Shown here in pieces: positions 1 to 9,099 of a stretch of 64,000 nucleotides of DNA (position 1 is its first letter; each line of letters opens with the position of its first letter). A program made the translations under genes and the position numbers. The notes under the pieces are model-generated. The model was given only the letters and a program-made list of their open reading frames with translations. It had not been told where the DNA came from and searched no databases. Source of the stretch: Asticcacaulis sp. ZE23SCel15 (GTDB lineage Bacteria; Pseudomonadota; Alphaproteobacteria; Caulobacterales; Caulobacteraceae); contig NZ_CP130044.1 of NCBI RefSeq assembly GCF_030505395.1, positions 357,001-421,000 on the forward strand, read 5' to 3'.

Positions 1-163
1 TTTCCCCATCATAGTTACCTTTGCGGTTCAAAGCGTAAATCGCCGAACCCTTAAATTGGATCAAGTGACATATGGCGATTGTGAACCGCGCTTACGAGGT
101 TTTTCAAGTCTATTTGTCAGGAAGCCATATAAACTTAAGCGTGAGGCAAAATCGTGACGGCGC
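1..163. other. Unassigned left edge
   Basis: This is the stretch downstream of ccmH up to the window edge. I recognise no gene. On the + strand a frame stays open from base 2 to a TGA at 155-157 (about 50 codons), but it has no start inside the window and no recognisable motif, so it may be chance or the tail of a gene lying to the left. An inverted repeat with 8-bp arms (CTTAAGCG at 134-141, CGCTTAAG at 161-168) spans the ccmH stop codon. It could be a weak end-of-operon hairpin, but it has no clear T-run. Confidence 0.3.
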
Positions 164-622
164 TTAAGGTTTATTAATCAGGTCATCGAGGGCTTTTTGC
201 TCCTGCTCATTCAAACCGTAAACCTTTGCATTCCTTTTGGTTTTTGCCATGACGGCCAGAACAGACGCCCCCAAAAGCACCAGAGCCAGCGGCAAAAGCC
301 ACAAAATCAGATTGCCCGCCGAAAACCTTGGCCGAAAAAGAACATAATCACCGTAACGGGCGGTCAACCCCTCACGGATATCTTTATCGGTCTTGCCGGA
401 TAATATCTCAGACCGGATTTCCCGGCGCATATCGGCGGCAATATCGGCCTGCAAGTCGCCGATGGCTTCGTTCTGGCAGACGACGCAGCGCACTTCGCTG
501 TACAGCGACCGTGCGCGCTGATCCTGACGCGGGTCGAGCATGATCTCGGAAGACGTCACGGCGGTCGCCATCTGCGACAGGCCGAGCACAATAATGGCCA
601 GGGCGGTTAAGGTACGCTTCAT
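164..622 (-). CDS. ccmH: Cytochrome c maturation protein CcmH (CcmL-type)
   Basis: CcmH is a membrane-anchored periplasmic thioredoxin-like protein that helps reduce the apocytochrome CXXCH cysteines before heme attachment. The 152-residue product has a signal/anchor segment at about residues 3-22, the diagnostic redox motif RCVVCQ (C46, C49), and a second membrane helix at about residues 100-122, as in the short CcmH/CcmL family. I start at the ATG at 622, not the longer frame from 745: it gives a proper signal peptide and overlaps the ccmF stop as ATGA, a usual sign of translational coupling. It is the last gene of a leftward ccmI-ccmE-ccmF-ccmH operon. Confidence 0.93.
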   Translation of the reverse strand: MKRTLTALAIIVLGLSQMATAVTSSEIMLDPRQDQRARSLYSEVRCVVCQNEAIGDLQADIAADMRREIRSEILSGKTDKDIREGLTARYGDYVLFRPRFSAGNLILWLLPLALVLLGASVLAVMAKTKRNAKVYGLNEQEQKALDDLINKP

Positions 623-2622
623 GCTCCGCCCTCCTTCAATGCCTTTGATGAGGTCGCAACACCCAAGCGCAAACGGCGGTCCAGCAGCGACAATATCCCG
701 CCCAGCGCCATCAGCAGCGGCCCGACAAAAATCAGCCGCACCCACGGGTTATAGAGTGCGCGCACCTGCCACTGGGGCTGACCGGCAGCGTTCACACTCG
801 ATTCTCCCAGCACGAAATAGAGGTCATTGAGCGGCGTGAAACAGATCGCCACCTCGCTCATGGTCTGGCGCGACGCCGGATAGAACCGCCGCTCAGGGGC
901 GGCATCACACACTGGCTGGCCACCTTTGCGCCGCACGGTCAGGTCAGCGGCTTCGGCCAAGAAGTTCGGCCCATCTGAGCTGCGGATACCCTCAAATATG
1001 ACCTCGTAGCCGCCGACTGTCAGGCTTGCGCCCGCGCTCAAAGACGCCGCCGTGCTCAGGCGGGCATGGCCTTCAAAGGTCGCCCCCAGTACAAATACCC
1101 CAAGACCTATATGGGCCAGAATCATGCCGTGGGTACCTAAAGCTAACCCCATAAACCGACGGCGGCTCTCACCCATTGTGCCTTTGAACAAGCCCACCCG
1201 CTCGGCCAGCATTTTGAACGACCCGAAAATGAGCCAAAAACCCAGCAACAGCCCAAGGATAAACACGACCCTACCACCGACATCTATGCCCTTAACCCCA
1301 AGCGTGGCGATAACGGCACAGACCACGCTCACGCCAAACGCCGCCGCCAGCCGTTGCATCACACCCTTAAGATCGGCCCGCTTCCACGACAGTAGCATGG
1401 CCAGCGGCGCCAGCAGCAAGGCGGCTCCGATAATCGGCCCGAAGGTCAGCAGGTAATAGGGCTCACCGACCGAAATGGTCTTGCCGGTCGTAGCCTCCAT
1501 CAATAGCGGATAGAGCGTGCCCAGACACACGGATGACAGGGCCGCAAACAGCAGCAGATTATTGACCACTAGCGCCGATTCGCGGCTGACCGGGGCGAAT
1601 ACGCCGGATGAGCCAAGGGCCCGCGACCGCAGGGCATAGAGCGCGAACCCGAAGCCAGAGGTCACAAACAGGATGATCAACAGCAATATTCCGCGCTGCG
1701 GATCGACCGCAAAGGCGTGCACCGACGTCAGCACCCCTGAGCGCACCAGAAACGCCCCCATCATCGAAAAGGTAAAGGCCAGCAGGGCCAGAAACACCGT
1801 CCAGGCCTTAAGCGCATCGCGTTTTTCCATGACTATGGCGGCATGTAGCAGCGCGGTCCCGGCCAGCCACGGCATAAGTGAGGCGTTCTCGACCGGGTCC
1901 CAGAACCACCAGCCACCCCAGCCCAATTCATAATAGGCCCAGAATGACCCCAGCGTGATCCCGACGGTCAGGAAACTCCACGCCAGCAGCGTCCACGGCC
2001 GCACATAGCGCGCCCACGCCCGATCGATCTTGCCTTCGATCAGGGCCGCGACCGCAAACGAAAACACCACCGAAAAACCGACATAACCGAGGTACAACAG
2101 CGGCGGGTGAAACGCCAGGGCCGGGTCCTGCAGCATGGGGTTCAGGGACTTGCCCTCAAACGGGGCCGGATAGACCCGCGCCAAAGGGTTGGAGCTAAAC
2201 AGGGTAAAGCCGGTGAACATGGCCCCCAGCACGCCCTGCACCGCCAGCACCTTATGTTTCAGGCTGTCGGGAAGGCCGGCGCCCAGCAAAGTAACCATCG
2301 CGCTGAACGTCAGCAAAATCAGGCACCACAGCAGCATCGAGCCTTCGTGGCTGCCCCACGCGCCGGAGATTTTATAGAGCAGCGGCTTTGAAGTATGGGA
2401 GTTGGCGGCGACATTGGCGACCGAAAAATCAGAGGTCAGAAAGGCGTAAAGCAGGGCTGCAAACGACAGAGCCATCGCCACCGCCGCCGACAGGCTTAAA
2501 CCTTCTGACAGCCGCGCAAAACCTGCAAATAGTTTGAGGCGCGACACCGGCATCACCAGCGCCTGCGCGACCGACAGCACAAACGCCAGCGTCAGACAAA
2601 ACGTCCCCAGTTCAGCGATCAT
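619..2622 (-). CDS. ccmF: Heme lyase CcmF
   Basis: CcmF is the large membrane subunit of the heme lyase that takes heme from holo-CcmE and joins it to apocytochrome c. The 667-residue product is of usual length and strongly hydrophobic, with many membrane helices. The tryptophan-rich heme-handling WWD motif is visible as GWGGWWFWDPVENASLMPW near residue 235, with a large periplasmic loop before the last helix. The C-terminal GGA* overlaps the ccmH start by 4 bases. Upstream, 171 bases separate it from ccmE. Most of that gap is a palindromic repeat element, so the operon is interrupted by a repeat but not by another gene. Confidence 0.96.
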   Translation of the reverse strand: MIAELGTFCLTLAFVLSVAQALVMPVSRLKLFAGFARLSEGLSLSAAVAMALSFAALLYAFLTSDFSVANVAANSHTSKPLLYKISGAWGSHEGSMLLWCLILLTFSAMVTLLGAGLPDSLKHKVLAVQGVLGAMFTGFTLFSSNPLARVYPAPFEGKSLNPMLQDPALAFHPPLLYLGYVGFSVVFSFAVAALIEGKIDRAWARYVRPWTLLAWSFLTVGITLGSFWAYYELGWGGWWFWDPVENASLMPWLAGTALLHAAIVMEKRDALKAWTVFLALLAFTFSMMGAFLVRSGVLTSVHAFAVDPQRGILLLIILFVTSGFGFALYALRSRALGSSGVFAPVSRESALVVNNLLLFAALSSVCLGTLYPLLMEATTGKTISVGEPYYLLTFGPIIGAALLLAPLAMLLSWKRADLKGVMQRLAAAFGVSVVCAVIATLGVKGIDVGGRVVFILGLLLGFWLIFGSFKMLAERVGLFKGTMGESRRRFMGLALGTHGMILAHIGLGVFVLGATFEGHARLSTAASLSAGASLTVGGYEVIFEGIRSSDGPNFLAEAADLTVRRKGGQPVCDAAPERRFYPASRQTMSEVAICFTPLNDLYFVLGESSVNAAGQPQWQVRALYNPWVRLIFVGPLLMALGGILSLLDRRLRLGVATSSKALKEGGA

Positions 2623-2660
2623 GATGCTGGCACCTGAGAATTGGCACGACCTGTGTCATG

Positions 2661-2783
2661 CCCCCACCACCATTTCGCTTCGCTCATGGTCCCCCTCCCC
2701 AACAAGTTGGGGAGGTATAAAACTCTTATACTCCCCCGGTGTACCGGGGGAGGTGGATGGCCGCAGGCCAGACGGAGGGGGGC
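2661..2783. repeat. GC-rich palindromic intergenic repeat, copy 1
   Basis: The element contains two GC-rich hairpins back to back: CCTCCCCAACAAGTTGGGGAGG and the CCCCCGGTGTACCGGGGG type. They are joined by TATAAAACTCTTATA and flanked by CCCCCACCACC on one side and GACGGAGGGGGG on the other. The same building blocks return at about 5.9, 6.9, 18.4, 19.8 and 26.0 kb. It fills the gap between ccmF and ccmE, inside a leftward operon, so the transcript must read through it. The role is unknown: REP-like element, mRNA processing or stability site. Confidence 0.75.
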
Positions 2784-2793
2784 CAACAGCATC

Positions 2794-3297
2794 TTAAAAT
2801 CCCCCCGCCTTAACCGAAGGTGTCTCAGAATTTGGCCGCCACTCGCCCTGTTCTTTCAGCGCCTTGGTCACTTCCTTGGGCATATAGGTTTCGTCATGTT
2901 TGGCCAGCACGGTTGATGCCTTAAACGCCCTGGCCTGCGTAAGCTTCCCCTCGCACACCACCCCTTGGCCTTCGCGGAACAGGTCGGGCAGATCGCCCTG
3001 ATAGGTGACGGTCATGGCATCGATGTTATCCATGATTTCAAAGGTCACCGACCCATCGGGGTTTTTGACCACCGATCCGGGGGCCACAAGCCCGCCCAGA
3101 CGCATGGTGGTATTCAGCGGCGCACCCGCCGCCACCGCCTGCCCCGGCGTGTAGAAATAGACCACGGAATCGCGCAGGGCATAGAGGGTCAGCCCCACCG
3201 CCGCGATCAGGATCGGCGCCACCCACAAAAACAGCGTCAACCTGCGGCGCGCCTTGATTGATTTTGGCCAAAAGCCCATACGCTTAACCACCCTCAC
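2794..3297 (-). CDS. ccmE: Periplasmic heme chaperone CcmE
   Basis: CcmE binds heme covalently through a histidine and hands it to CcmF. The 167-residue product has an N-terminal membrane anchor (about residues 20-40), an OB-fold periplasmic domain, and the invariant motif LAKHDETYMP, with H134 the expected heme-binding residue and the tyrosine of HDETY also present. The C-terminal tail is variable and flexible, as usual. The annotated start (ATG at 3297) overlaps the end of ccmI by 14 bases. A second ATG at 3279, residue 7, is also possible and would start after the ccmI stop. Confidence 0.95.
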   Translation of the reverse strand: MRVVKRMGFWPKSIKARRRLTLFLWVAPILIAAVGLTLYALRDSVVYFYTPGQAVAAGAPLNTTMRLGGLVAPGSVVKNPDGSVTFEIMDNIDAMTVTYQGDLPDLFREGQGVVCEGKLTQARAFKASTVLAKHDETYMPKEVTKALKEQGEWRPNSETPSVKAGGF

Positions 3298-4363
3298 GAC
3301 CGACCGGGGCCTTGGCTTTTTCTAAAATAGCCGCCACCTGATCAGGATTGTTTTTATACTGTACGCGAATAGCGCTAAGGGTCTGCGCCTCCTCAGCCGG
3401 GTCTTTCAGCACCCGGTGCGCCCGCAAAAGCCGCGCCCAGCCGTCAGGATCATTGGGCTCAGTTTTCAACCGCGCGCTCAGGTTATCGACCATGCCCCGA
3501 ATCTGTGCACTGACCTGATCTTGCGTGGCGCGAGCCTCATCAAGCGCCGTCACATCCGCCGCAATCGTTTCCCGGCGCGGATCACCGGCGGGTAGTCGCA
3601 TCAGCACCTTATCAAAGGCCGTTTTCGCCTCATCAAACTGGCCGTCATCGCGAAAAATCCTGGCCGTATAATAGAGGCCTGATATATCGTTCGGATCACG
3701 TTTCAGGGCCTCAGCAAAGGCGTTGCGCGCGCTGTCATCGGCCACGCCATCCGCCGCCAGCACCAGCGCTTCGCCAAAATCGGACCAGCCTTCGGCCCGC
3801 TTTGGATCGAGCCTGACCGACATTTCAAGAGACCGCGCCCCGTCTAAATAGTCTTCGGCCATGACCTGATATCGGCCCAGTTGCTGCCAGTAACCGGCGT
3901 CATTTTTGTGATCGCCTGCGCGCGCTTTCAGCACTTCCGACATGGGTTTTGGCGGCAGGGCATCGGGGTTGGTTTGGGCCATAGCTGTCCACGCCGCAAG
4001 CCGCTGCGCATAGGGCTGATCAGGGTAGCCGGGCATCCCCACAACCCCATAGAGTACGAAGCTTATCGCCGCCACTGTCGCCGCACCCGCCATAACTACG
4101 GCGGGCTTTAGCGGTGCTGCCGCCTCGCCATGATCGCGGGCCGCTTTAAGCAAGGCCCGTCCGGCCTCGGCCTTTTCCTCAAGCGCCAGATCGGCCTCGA
4201 TCTGCCCGCGCGCGAGCCTGCGATCCACATCGTCCACAAAGCGGGCATAAAGCGCCTTTTCACGCGCCAGATCAGACACCGGCGCACGACCTTTCAGCCA
4301 CAGCACGGCCACAGCAAACACCATTGCGCTCAAAGTCGCCGCGATAACCGAAAACAGGATCAT
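3284..4363 (-). CDS. ccmI: Cytochrome c maturation protein CcmI
   Basis: CcmI is an apocytochrome c chaperone of the heme lyase complex. The 359-residue product begins with a membrane helix, a cytoplasmic loop (ARFVDDVDRRLARGQI), a second helix near residues 90-115, and then a periplasmic region of TPR-like helical repeats (WSDFGEALVLAADG, AEALKRDPND, AFDKVLMRLPAGDPRR). This matches the CcmI layout. It is the first ccm gene of the operon and overlaps the ccmE start. The large C-terminal TPR part is the expected apocytochrome-binding region. Confidence 0.92.
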   Translation of the reverse strand: MILFSVIAATLSAMVFAVAVLWLKGRAPVSDLAREKALYARFVDDVDRRLARGQIEADLALEEKAEAGRALLKAARDHGEAAAPLKPAVVMAGAATVAAISFVLYGVVGMPGYPDQPYAQRLAAWTAMAQTNPDALPPKPMSEVLKARAGDHKNDAGYWQQLGRYQVMAEDYLDGARSLEMSVRLDPKRAEGWSDFGEALVLAADGVADDSARNAFAEALKRDPNDISGLYYTARIFRDDGQFDEAKTAFDKVLMRLPAGDPRRETIAADVTALDEARATQDQVSAQIRGMVDNLSARLKTEPNDPDGWARLLRAHRVLKDPAEEAQTLSAIRVQYKNNPDQVAAILEKAKAPVGREGG

Positions 4364-4421
4364 ACCCGCTCATACTGACTGATTGCGCTCAAACCTTGGC
4401 TTTAACACCAATATCGCCGGT

Positions 4422-5789
4422 TCAGGCAACCGATTTTGACGGGTTGAGCAAATCGGACGATGCGACACGACGCCGCGCCAGCGCCGCCCGCTCCTCACCA
4501 AACAGAGTGTCGATCAGGTCGATCACCCCTTCAAAAAGGGCCATGACCGCATCCACATCCAGCGCCGCATCGTGTTTGGCGATGCTGATCAGGTCATCCA
4601 TGTAGCCATCAAGAACCATCTCCACCTCCTGCACTGTCTTGGTCAGCAGCGAGGCATAGCCACCATTGGCGGCGGTGTGTTTGATATCATTCAGGAAGGT
4701 CAAAATGGCTTTGGCATTGATCGTGGCCACCTCATCCATAGGCGTGCGCACATCGGGATAGTCCTTGCGCACCCGCCCACTGACCTTTTCGGCCCTCATG
4801 GGCAGGGCCAACTGAATGAGCCCGGCGGCCGTTTTCAGGCGCCCTTCGACCAGTTCGGCAATGGTTTTGTGCGCCGCAGCTACCCGCTTACCCCACGGCC
4901 CGTCGCGCGCCAGTTCGATATATTGCTCAAGCCCGCTAAGCGCCATCAGGCAGCGCGATATGTCCGCCCCAGCCGTGGCCATAAAGCTTAAGTCTTTGGA
5001 TTTGCTGTTCATCAGCCGCTTAAAAGTATCGGTGCGCTCTTCGGCTAGCAGCAGAATACGTTCCCCGAAATCGGCAAGTTCAGACTCGGCCAGAAAGCGG
5101 TCATTGGGGCGGTCCGCGACGGTCGCGATAATCTTGATGATCATCGCCCCATCATCCATATTGGCAAAAATCGCCTCAATGAAGCGCACCCCGGCGTCCT
5201 CTGAGAACGCGCAGGCGTCCTTATACCACAGCCGCAAAGTCGCGGCCTTTTCGGCATCAATCCGCCCCATCCAGTCGGGTAGCCGGTTGAGATACTGCCT
5301 CAGCAGCCGGTGCAGGTCTAGGTAATGGGCAAATTCCGAAATCTCACGCAGATCGCGCTCATCATGGCCTTTGGGCACTACGCTCAATGGGTCATCGCGC
5401 AATATCCGCGCCCCCGCCGTCACCAGCCGGAAAAACGGCACCGGCGTCGGGTCATCATCCCTTAAGCTGCGCGCCGCCATGCCAGCCTCACCGCACAATT
5501 GCACCTCAGTGGTTTGCAGCTCCCGCCACAGGTTGTTCAGCAGCCAGTTCGGAAACACTTCGGCATCCAGCCCGTCCTCACGCGGCTGAAAAAGCGCCAG
5601 ATACGGCTCAAACACCAGGTCGCGGACATGGCGCGCTTCAAGCTCCAGCAGCACCAGCCCGCGCACCTGCTTCATCTTGGCGTCACGCGACAAAGCCAGC
5701 GCCTTATCCAGCGTGCGCAAAGCCCCGATAGGCATGGTTTTCACCAGACCTTTGACCAGACTAAGCTTCTGGGGCGGGATGTCGGACAT
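4422..5789 (-). CDS. Conserved protein of unknown function
   Basis: I do not recognise the family. The 455-residue product is soluble and mostly helical by composition, with no signal peptide or membrane segment. It has many charged heptad-like stretches, and its C-terminal part (ALDVDAVMALFEGVIDLIDTLFGEE) is acidic and helical. It lies 58 bases upstream of ccmI on the same strand, so it may share the ccm transcript, but nothing in it points to heme or cytochrome chemistry. Codon use resembles the neighbouring genes, which suggests a resident chromosomal gene. The start is an ATG followed by SDIPPQKLSL. Confidence 0.75.
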   Translation of the reverse strand: MSDIPPQKLSLVKGLVKTMPIGALRTLDKALALSRDAKMKQVRGLVLLELEARHVRDLVFEPYLALFQPREDGLDAEVFPNWLLNNLWRELQTTEVQLCGEAGMAARSLRDDDPTPVPFFRLVTAGARILRDDPLSVVPKGHDERDLREISEFAHYLDLHRLLRQYLNRLPDWMGRIDAEKAATLRLWYKDACAFSEDAGVRFIEAIFANMDDGAMIIKIIATVADRPNDRFLAESELADFGERILLLAEERTDTFKRLMNSKSKDLSFMATAGADISRCLMALSGLEQYIELARDGPWGKRVAAAHKTIAELVEGRLKTAAGLIQLALPMRAEKVSGRVRKDYPDVRTPMDEVATINAKAILTFLNDIKHTAANGGYASLLTKTVQEVEMVLDGYMDDLISIAKHDAALDVDAVMALFEGVIDLIDTLFGEERAALARRRVASSDLLNPSKSVA

Positions 5790-6165
5790 GAAGGGGCGGT
5801 ACTCAGACTAAGATTTCGTGCCAACTATGGCCTGCACAGGGTTAACAGTCGGATAATCAAGGGGGCCAGCCCCCTTGATCCGGAACTTGGCGCGGGTTGA
5901 TGCGGCGGCGCTTCCCCTCCCTACGCTTGCGTGGCGAGGGGACCACACGAAATCGCGCAGCGATGAGATGTGGTGATGGGGCTACGGGCGGTGCTGTCCC
6001 CCTCCGTCCGCTACGCGGCCACCTCCCCATTGCTGCGCAACAGGGAGGAGAAATAGCACCCTCCTCCCTACGAAGTGGGGAGGTGGCATCGAGTGAAGCG
6101 AGATGACGGAGGGGCAGCGCTAGTCGTGGCATCATCCCCCGTCACGCCAGGGGATGAATATGAGG
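5790..6165. other. Intergenic region with hairpin and palindromic repeats
   Basis: There is no gene here. A perfect 10-bp hairpin (ATCAAGGGGG at 5856-5865, CCCCCTTGAT at 5870-5879, loop CCAG) lies nearest the 455-aa gene. The rest, from about 5911, is a repeat element annotated separately. A frame that is open across this region on the minus strand simply reads through the repeat and is not coding. Confidence 0.7.
5911..6116. repeat. GC-rich palindromic intergenic repeat, copy 2
   Basis: This is a composite copy of the repeat family: CCCTCC/GGCGAGGGG, GATGAGATGTGGTGATGGGG, GTCCCCCTCCGTC, CCACCTCCCC and a final GATGACGGAGGGG. The blocks match those at about 2.7, 6.9 and 19.8 kb but in another order, as if the family is assembled from modules. 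It lies between two leftward genes and includes no plausible reading frame of its own. Confidence 0.7.
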
Positions 6166-6819
6166 TTACGCGCCAACCTCTTTAGACGCCTGATCGGTTT
6201 TCCATCGCAAATACGACGCTTCAAACAGTTCCAGATCACGATTTGAGCATAGGCCACCGAACACCAAATCGACACCTTGTTCGCCTCTCGACTTCGCCAT
6301 ACGGTTGGCTAAAATCCGCTTTGGGCTCCCTTTCGGCATCAGAGCAATTTCCTGAGTGATGCTTTCAGATATTGGCCTGCGCTTGAGATACGACCACCCC
6401 ATGAGAAAAAACAGAATGTCCCCATCGGCCACCTGTTTCCGTAATTCTTCATCACTGAACTGATTAAACCACGCTTCATAGGATTTAAGGCGGAAGGCAA
6501 CAACCGACAGGCTGTCATTATCCTGTCCCAGGTTATCAATATTATCCCATGTAATCTTTTTAATAGGCCCGTGGTTGTACTGCACGCCAACGCCATCATC
6601 CAAAACATAAAGGGAAGTATCTTTTATCTTCTGGCCCGCAAAGACGCAAAACAACAGTAACGCAACACCTACCGCAGGTATGGCAATTCGTGCAAAGGGG
6701 TCAGAAAGCGAGACATCGAGCAATAATGTGGCTATAAAAATCAGCGCCATAAGCACGTTTAAACCACCAATTACAGCTACAAAGCCCCACCGCTTATGGC
6801 ACCGAACCGCGTCTGACAT
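6166..6819 (-). CDS. Small membrane protein of unknown function
   Basis: I do not recognise the family. The 217-residue product has two closely spaced membrane helices at about residues 12-33 and 42-62, then a soluble domain of about 150 residues. The short beta-rich stretch just after the helices (LYVLDDGVGVQY, KITWDNIDNL) resembles the PH-like domains of other two-helix membrane proteins, so a PH-like fold is possible. It stands alone between two repeat elements. Its base composition is poorer in GC than its neighbours, which hints at acquisition by transfer. Confidence 0.65.
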   Translation of the reverse strand: MSDAVRCHKRWGFVAVIGGLNVLMALIFIATLLLDVSLSDPFARIAIPAVGVALLLFCVFAGQKIKDTSLYVLDDGVGVQYNHGPIKKITWDNIDNLGQDNDSLSVVAFRLKSYEAWFNQFSDEELRKQVADGDILFFLMGWSYLKRRPISESITQEIALMPKGSPKRILANRMAKSRGEQGVDLVFGGLCSNRDLELFEASYLRWKTDQASKEVGA

Positions 6820-6853
6820 ACTTCCCCCTCCGAATCTCTCAGCCTACCCTATC

Positions 6854-6992
6854 ATACCTCCCCAACTTGTTGGGGAGGGGGACCGCACGAATGGCCATAG
6901 GCCATGAGATGTGGTGGTGGGGGCCAACGGCGGCGCAATGCCCCCTCCGTCGGCTTCGCCGCCACCTCCCCCCGGCACGCCGAGGGAGTATG
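6854..6992. repeat. GC-rich palindromic intergenic repeat, copy 3
   Basis: It opens with ATACCTCCCCAACTTGTTGGGGAGGGGGAC, a perfect stem around CAACTTGTTG, continues with GATGTGGTGGTGGGGGCC and CCCCCTCCGTC, and ends CCTCCCCCCGGCACGCCGAGGGAGTATG. The order is the reverse of copy 1. It lies just beyond the stop codon of the histidine kinase and could act as its transcription end. Confidence 0.72.
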
Positions 6993-6994
6993 AA

Positions 6995-8422
6995 TTAAAC
7001 CCGCGCGCCCGGCAGTTTCAGCGTCACCTTTAGCCCGCCGATCGTGGCGCGGTCGAACGTCAACTCCCCCCCGTAAGCCCGCACCAGTTCATCGACAATA
7101 CTCAACCCCAGCCCCGTTCCCGGTGCGCTTTCATCCAACCGCGCCCCGCGTTTGAGCACTTCGTCGTAGCGTTCCTCCGGCATACCGGGGCCGTCGTCCT
7201 CAACGGTGACTGTCATGAACGGCACATCCGCCTCAGCCACCGCCGTCACGCGGATATTCTTGCGGCACCAGATGCAGGCGTTCTCAATCAGGTTGCCTAT
7301 AATTTCCTGAAAATCCTGTTTTTCGCCGCGAAACGCGAGATCCTCCGGTGCGCGCCAGTCGATAACCACATCCTTACTCCGAAACACCTGCTCCAAAGTG
7401 ACCGCCAGTTCATCCAGAACCGGCTCAACCGGCGTGCGCTCGCCCATGGTCTGTGACCGCGCTGCCGCCCGCGCCCGTCTGAGGTGGTGATCGACCTGAC
7501 CGCGCATAGTCTCGGTCTGACGCCGCACAATATCCGGCAGGTTTTCATCCGCGTCCTGCGATGAACTGAGCAGCACCGACAGCGGCGTTTTCAGCGCGTG
7601 GGCCAGATTGCCGACATGGGTGCGCTGCCGCTCCAGCACCTCTTGGTTTGTATCCAGAAACCCGTTGATCTGATTAGCCACGGGCATGATTTCGGTCGGA
7701 TACCGGCCATCGAGGCGCACCTTGCGCCCTTCGCGCACATCATGGATTTCGCCGGTTAGCTTAAACAGTGGCCGCAAGCCGATCCGCACCTGAAGGAAGA
7801 TCGCCGCCAGCGACCCCAGCGCCAGAATGACCATAGCGATGGCAATCAAAAACCCGAACCGGCGCACCCCGGCATCCATCGGTGTGCGGTCTTCGGCAGC
7901 CACGAATACAAACGCCCGCCCCTTGATCAGGGTATAGATGGCCGCAGCGCGTAACGGCTCACCTTGCGGCCCCGTCACATCATAAAACGAGGCCCGGCCC
8001 GGCGTCGCGCGAATGTCGGCCAACACATCGGCCGGCACAAGCACATCATCATTCCACAATGACCGTGAGCGCGACTGAACCGTTACCTCACCGTTTGCGC
8101 CCACTTCGCTGACCTGCCAGTACAGGCCGGAATAAACGCGCTGGGTGCGGGTATCGAAAAAGCTCGGCGGAACGATCTTACCGTCCATATCGAGGTCGGT
8201 ATCGGAATAGAGATTATCGGCCAGTTGCCCGACATTTTGTTGAAAGCGCTCAAGCTGGGCCTGATGGAAAAAGCCGGTCAGGGTCACGGATGTGACCACC
8301 AGCGCCAGAATAAACCATACGCTGGCCAGCCGGATCAGATGCCCGACCAATGAACCGGGTTGCGAGCTTCTGTCCGCCCAGAACACCTTGCGCTTAAGCC
8401 ATAACCAGCCAGCATTGCTCAC
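6995..8422 (-). CDS. Two-component sensor histidine kinase (PhoQ-like)
   Basis: This is an inner-membrane kinase of 475 residues. It has two membrane helices (about 30-52 and 188-210) flanking a periplasmic sensor of some 130 residues, then a HAMP-like linker, a phospho-acceptor helix GNLAHALKTPLSVL with H275, and an ATPase domain with N-box NLIENACIW and G-boxes DDGPGMPEE and GTGLGLSI. The phrase NLAHALKTPL is typical of the PhoQ-like subgroup. Its start overlaps the response regulator stop (ATGA at 8419-8422), so the two are translationally coupled. The signal is not evident. A role in envelope or cation stress is suggested by the PepSY protein encoded upstream, but that is inference. Confidence 0.93.
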   Translation of the reverse strand: MSNAGWLWLKRKVFWADRSSQPGSLVGHLIRLASVWFILALVVTSVTLTGFFHQAQLERFQQNVGQLADNLYSDTDLDMDGKIVPPSFFDTRTQRVYSGLYWQVSEVGANGEVTVQSRSRSLWNDDVLVPADVLADIRATPGRASFYDVTGPQGEPLRAAAIYTLIKGRAFVFVAAEDRTPMDAGVRRFGFLIAIAMVILALGSLAAIFLQVRIGLRPLFKLTGEIHDVREGRKVRLDGRYPTEIMPVANQINGFLDTNQEVLERQRTHVGNLAHALKTPLSVLLSSSQDADENLPDIVRRQTETMRGQVDHHLRRARAAARSQTMGERTPVEPVLDELAVTLEQVFRSKDVVIDWRAPEDLAFRGEKQDFQEIIGNLIENACIWCRKNIRVTAVAEADVPFMTVTVEDDGPGMPEERYDEVLKRGARLDESAPGTGLGLSIVDELVRAYGGELTFDRATIGGLKVTLKLPGARV

Positions 8423-9099
8423 AGGTCGGCGACCTCATCGGCCAGCGGTTTCAGCCGATAGCCCAGACCCCGCACCGTTTCGATCCGGTCGGTGCCGATT
8501 TTTTTGCGCAGGCGGCCCATGAACACTTCGATGGTGTTGGAATCGCGGTCGAAATCCTGATCGTACAGATGCTCAACCAGCTCGGTGCGCGAAATCACCC
8601 GGTTTTGGTGCATCATCAGGTAATGCAGCAACCGGTATTCCAGCGAGGTCAGCCGCAGCGGCTCACCGTTAACCGACGCCCGCGCCGCCCTTGGGTCCAA
8701 ACGCACCCCGCCACAGACCAGTAGCGGCTGCGCATGACCGGCGGCACGGCGAACCAGCGCCCGCAACCGCGCCAGCAGTTCTTCGGTATGAAAGGGCTTG
8801 GTCAGGTAATCATCGGCCCCGGCATCAAAGCCCGACACCTTATCCGACCAGGCACCGCGCGCCGTCAGGATCAAAACCGGCGTCGTCTTGCCGTCGCGGC
8901 GCCATTTCTCCAGCACCGACACACCATCAATCTTGGGCAAACCCAGATCCAGGATCACGCAGTCATAGGGCTCAGTATCACCCAAAAAATGCGCTTCTTC
9001 GCCGTCCGGGGCATGATCGACCACATAGCCCGCGTCCTGCAATGAGGTTTTAAGCTGACGCGACAGGTCGGGATCGTCTTCGGCCAGAAGTATGCGCAT
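8419..9099 (-). CDS. OmpR/PhoP-family response regulator
   Basis: This is a 226-residue DNA-binding response regulator. The receiver domain (1-115) has the acidic pair EDD near residues 7-9, the phospho-acceptor D51 in CVILDLGLPKIDG and the conserved Lys in LTKPF. The C-terminal winged helix (about 130-220) shows the usual LTSLEYRLLHYL and GLGYRLKP motifs. It is the cognate regulator of the kinase that follows. The upstream PepSY gene ends with TAG directly adjacent to this ATG, so the three genes form one compact operon. Confidence 0.95.
   Translation of the reverse strand: MRILLAEDDPDLSRQLKTSLQDAGYVVDHAPDGEEAHFLGDTEPYDCVILDLGLPKIDGVSVLEKWRRDGKTTPVLILTARGAWSDKVSGFDAGADDYLTKPFHTEELLARLRALVRRAAGHAQPLLVCGGVRLDPRAARASVNGEPLRLTSLEYRLLHYLMMHQNRVISRTELVEHLYDQDFDRDSNTIEVFMGRLRKKIGTDRIETVRGLGYRLKPLADEVADL

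Noticed and set aside
2-157. Open frame of about 50 codons at the left edge
   Set aside because: No start inside the window and no motif. A stop-free stretch of that length has a fair chance probability at this GC.
5857-6135. 92-codon minus-strand frame
   Set aside because: It reads through palindromic repeat DNA and has no protein-like sequence.
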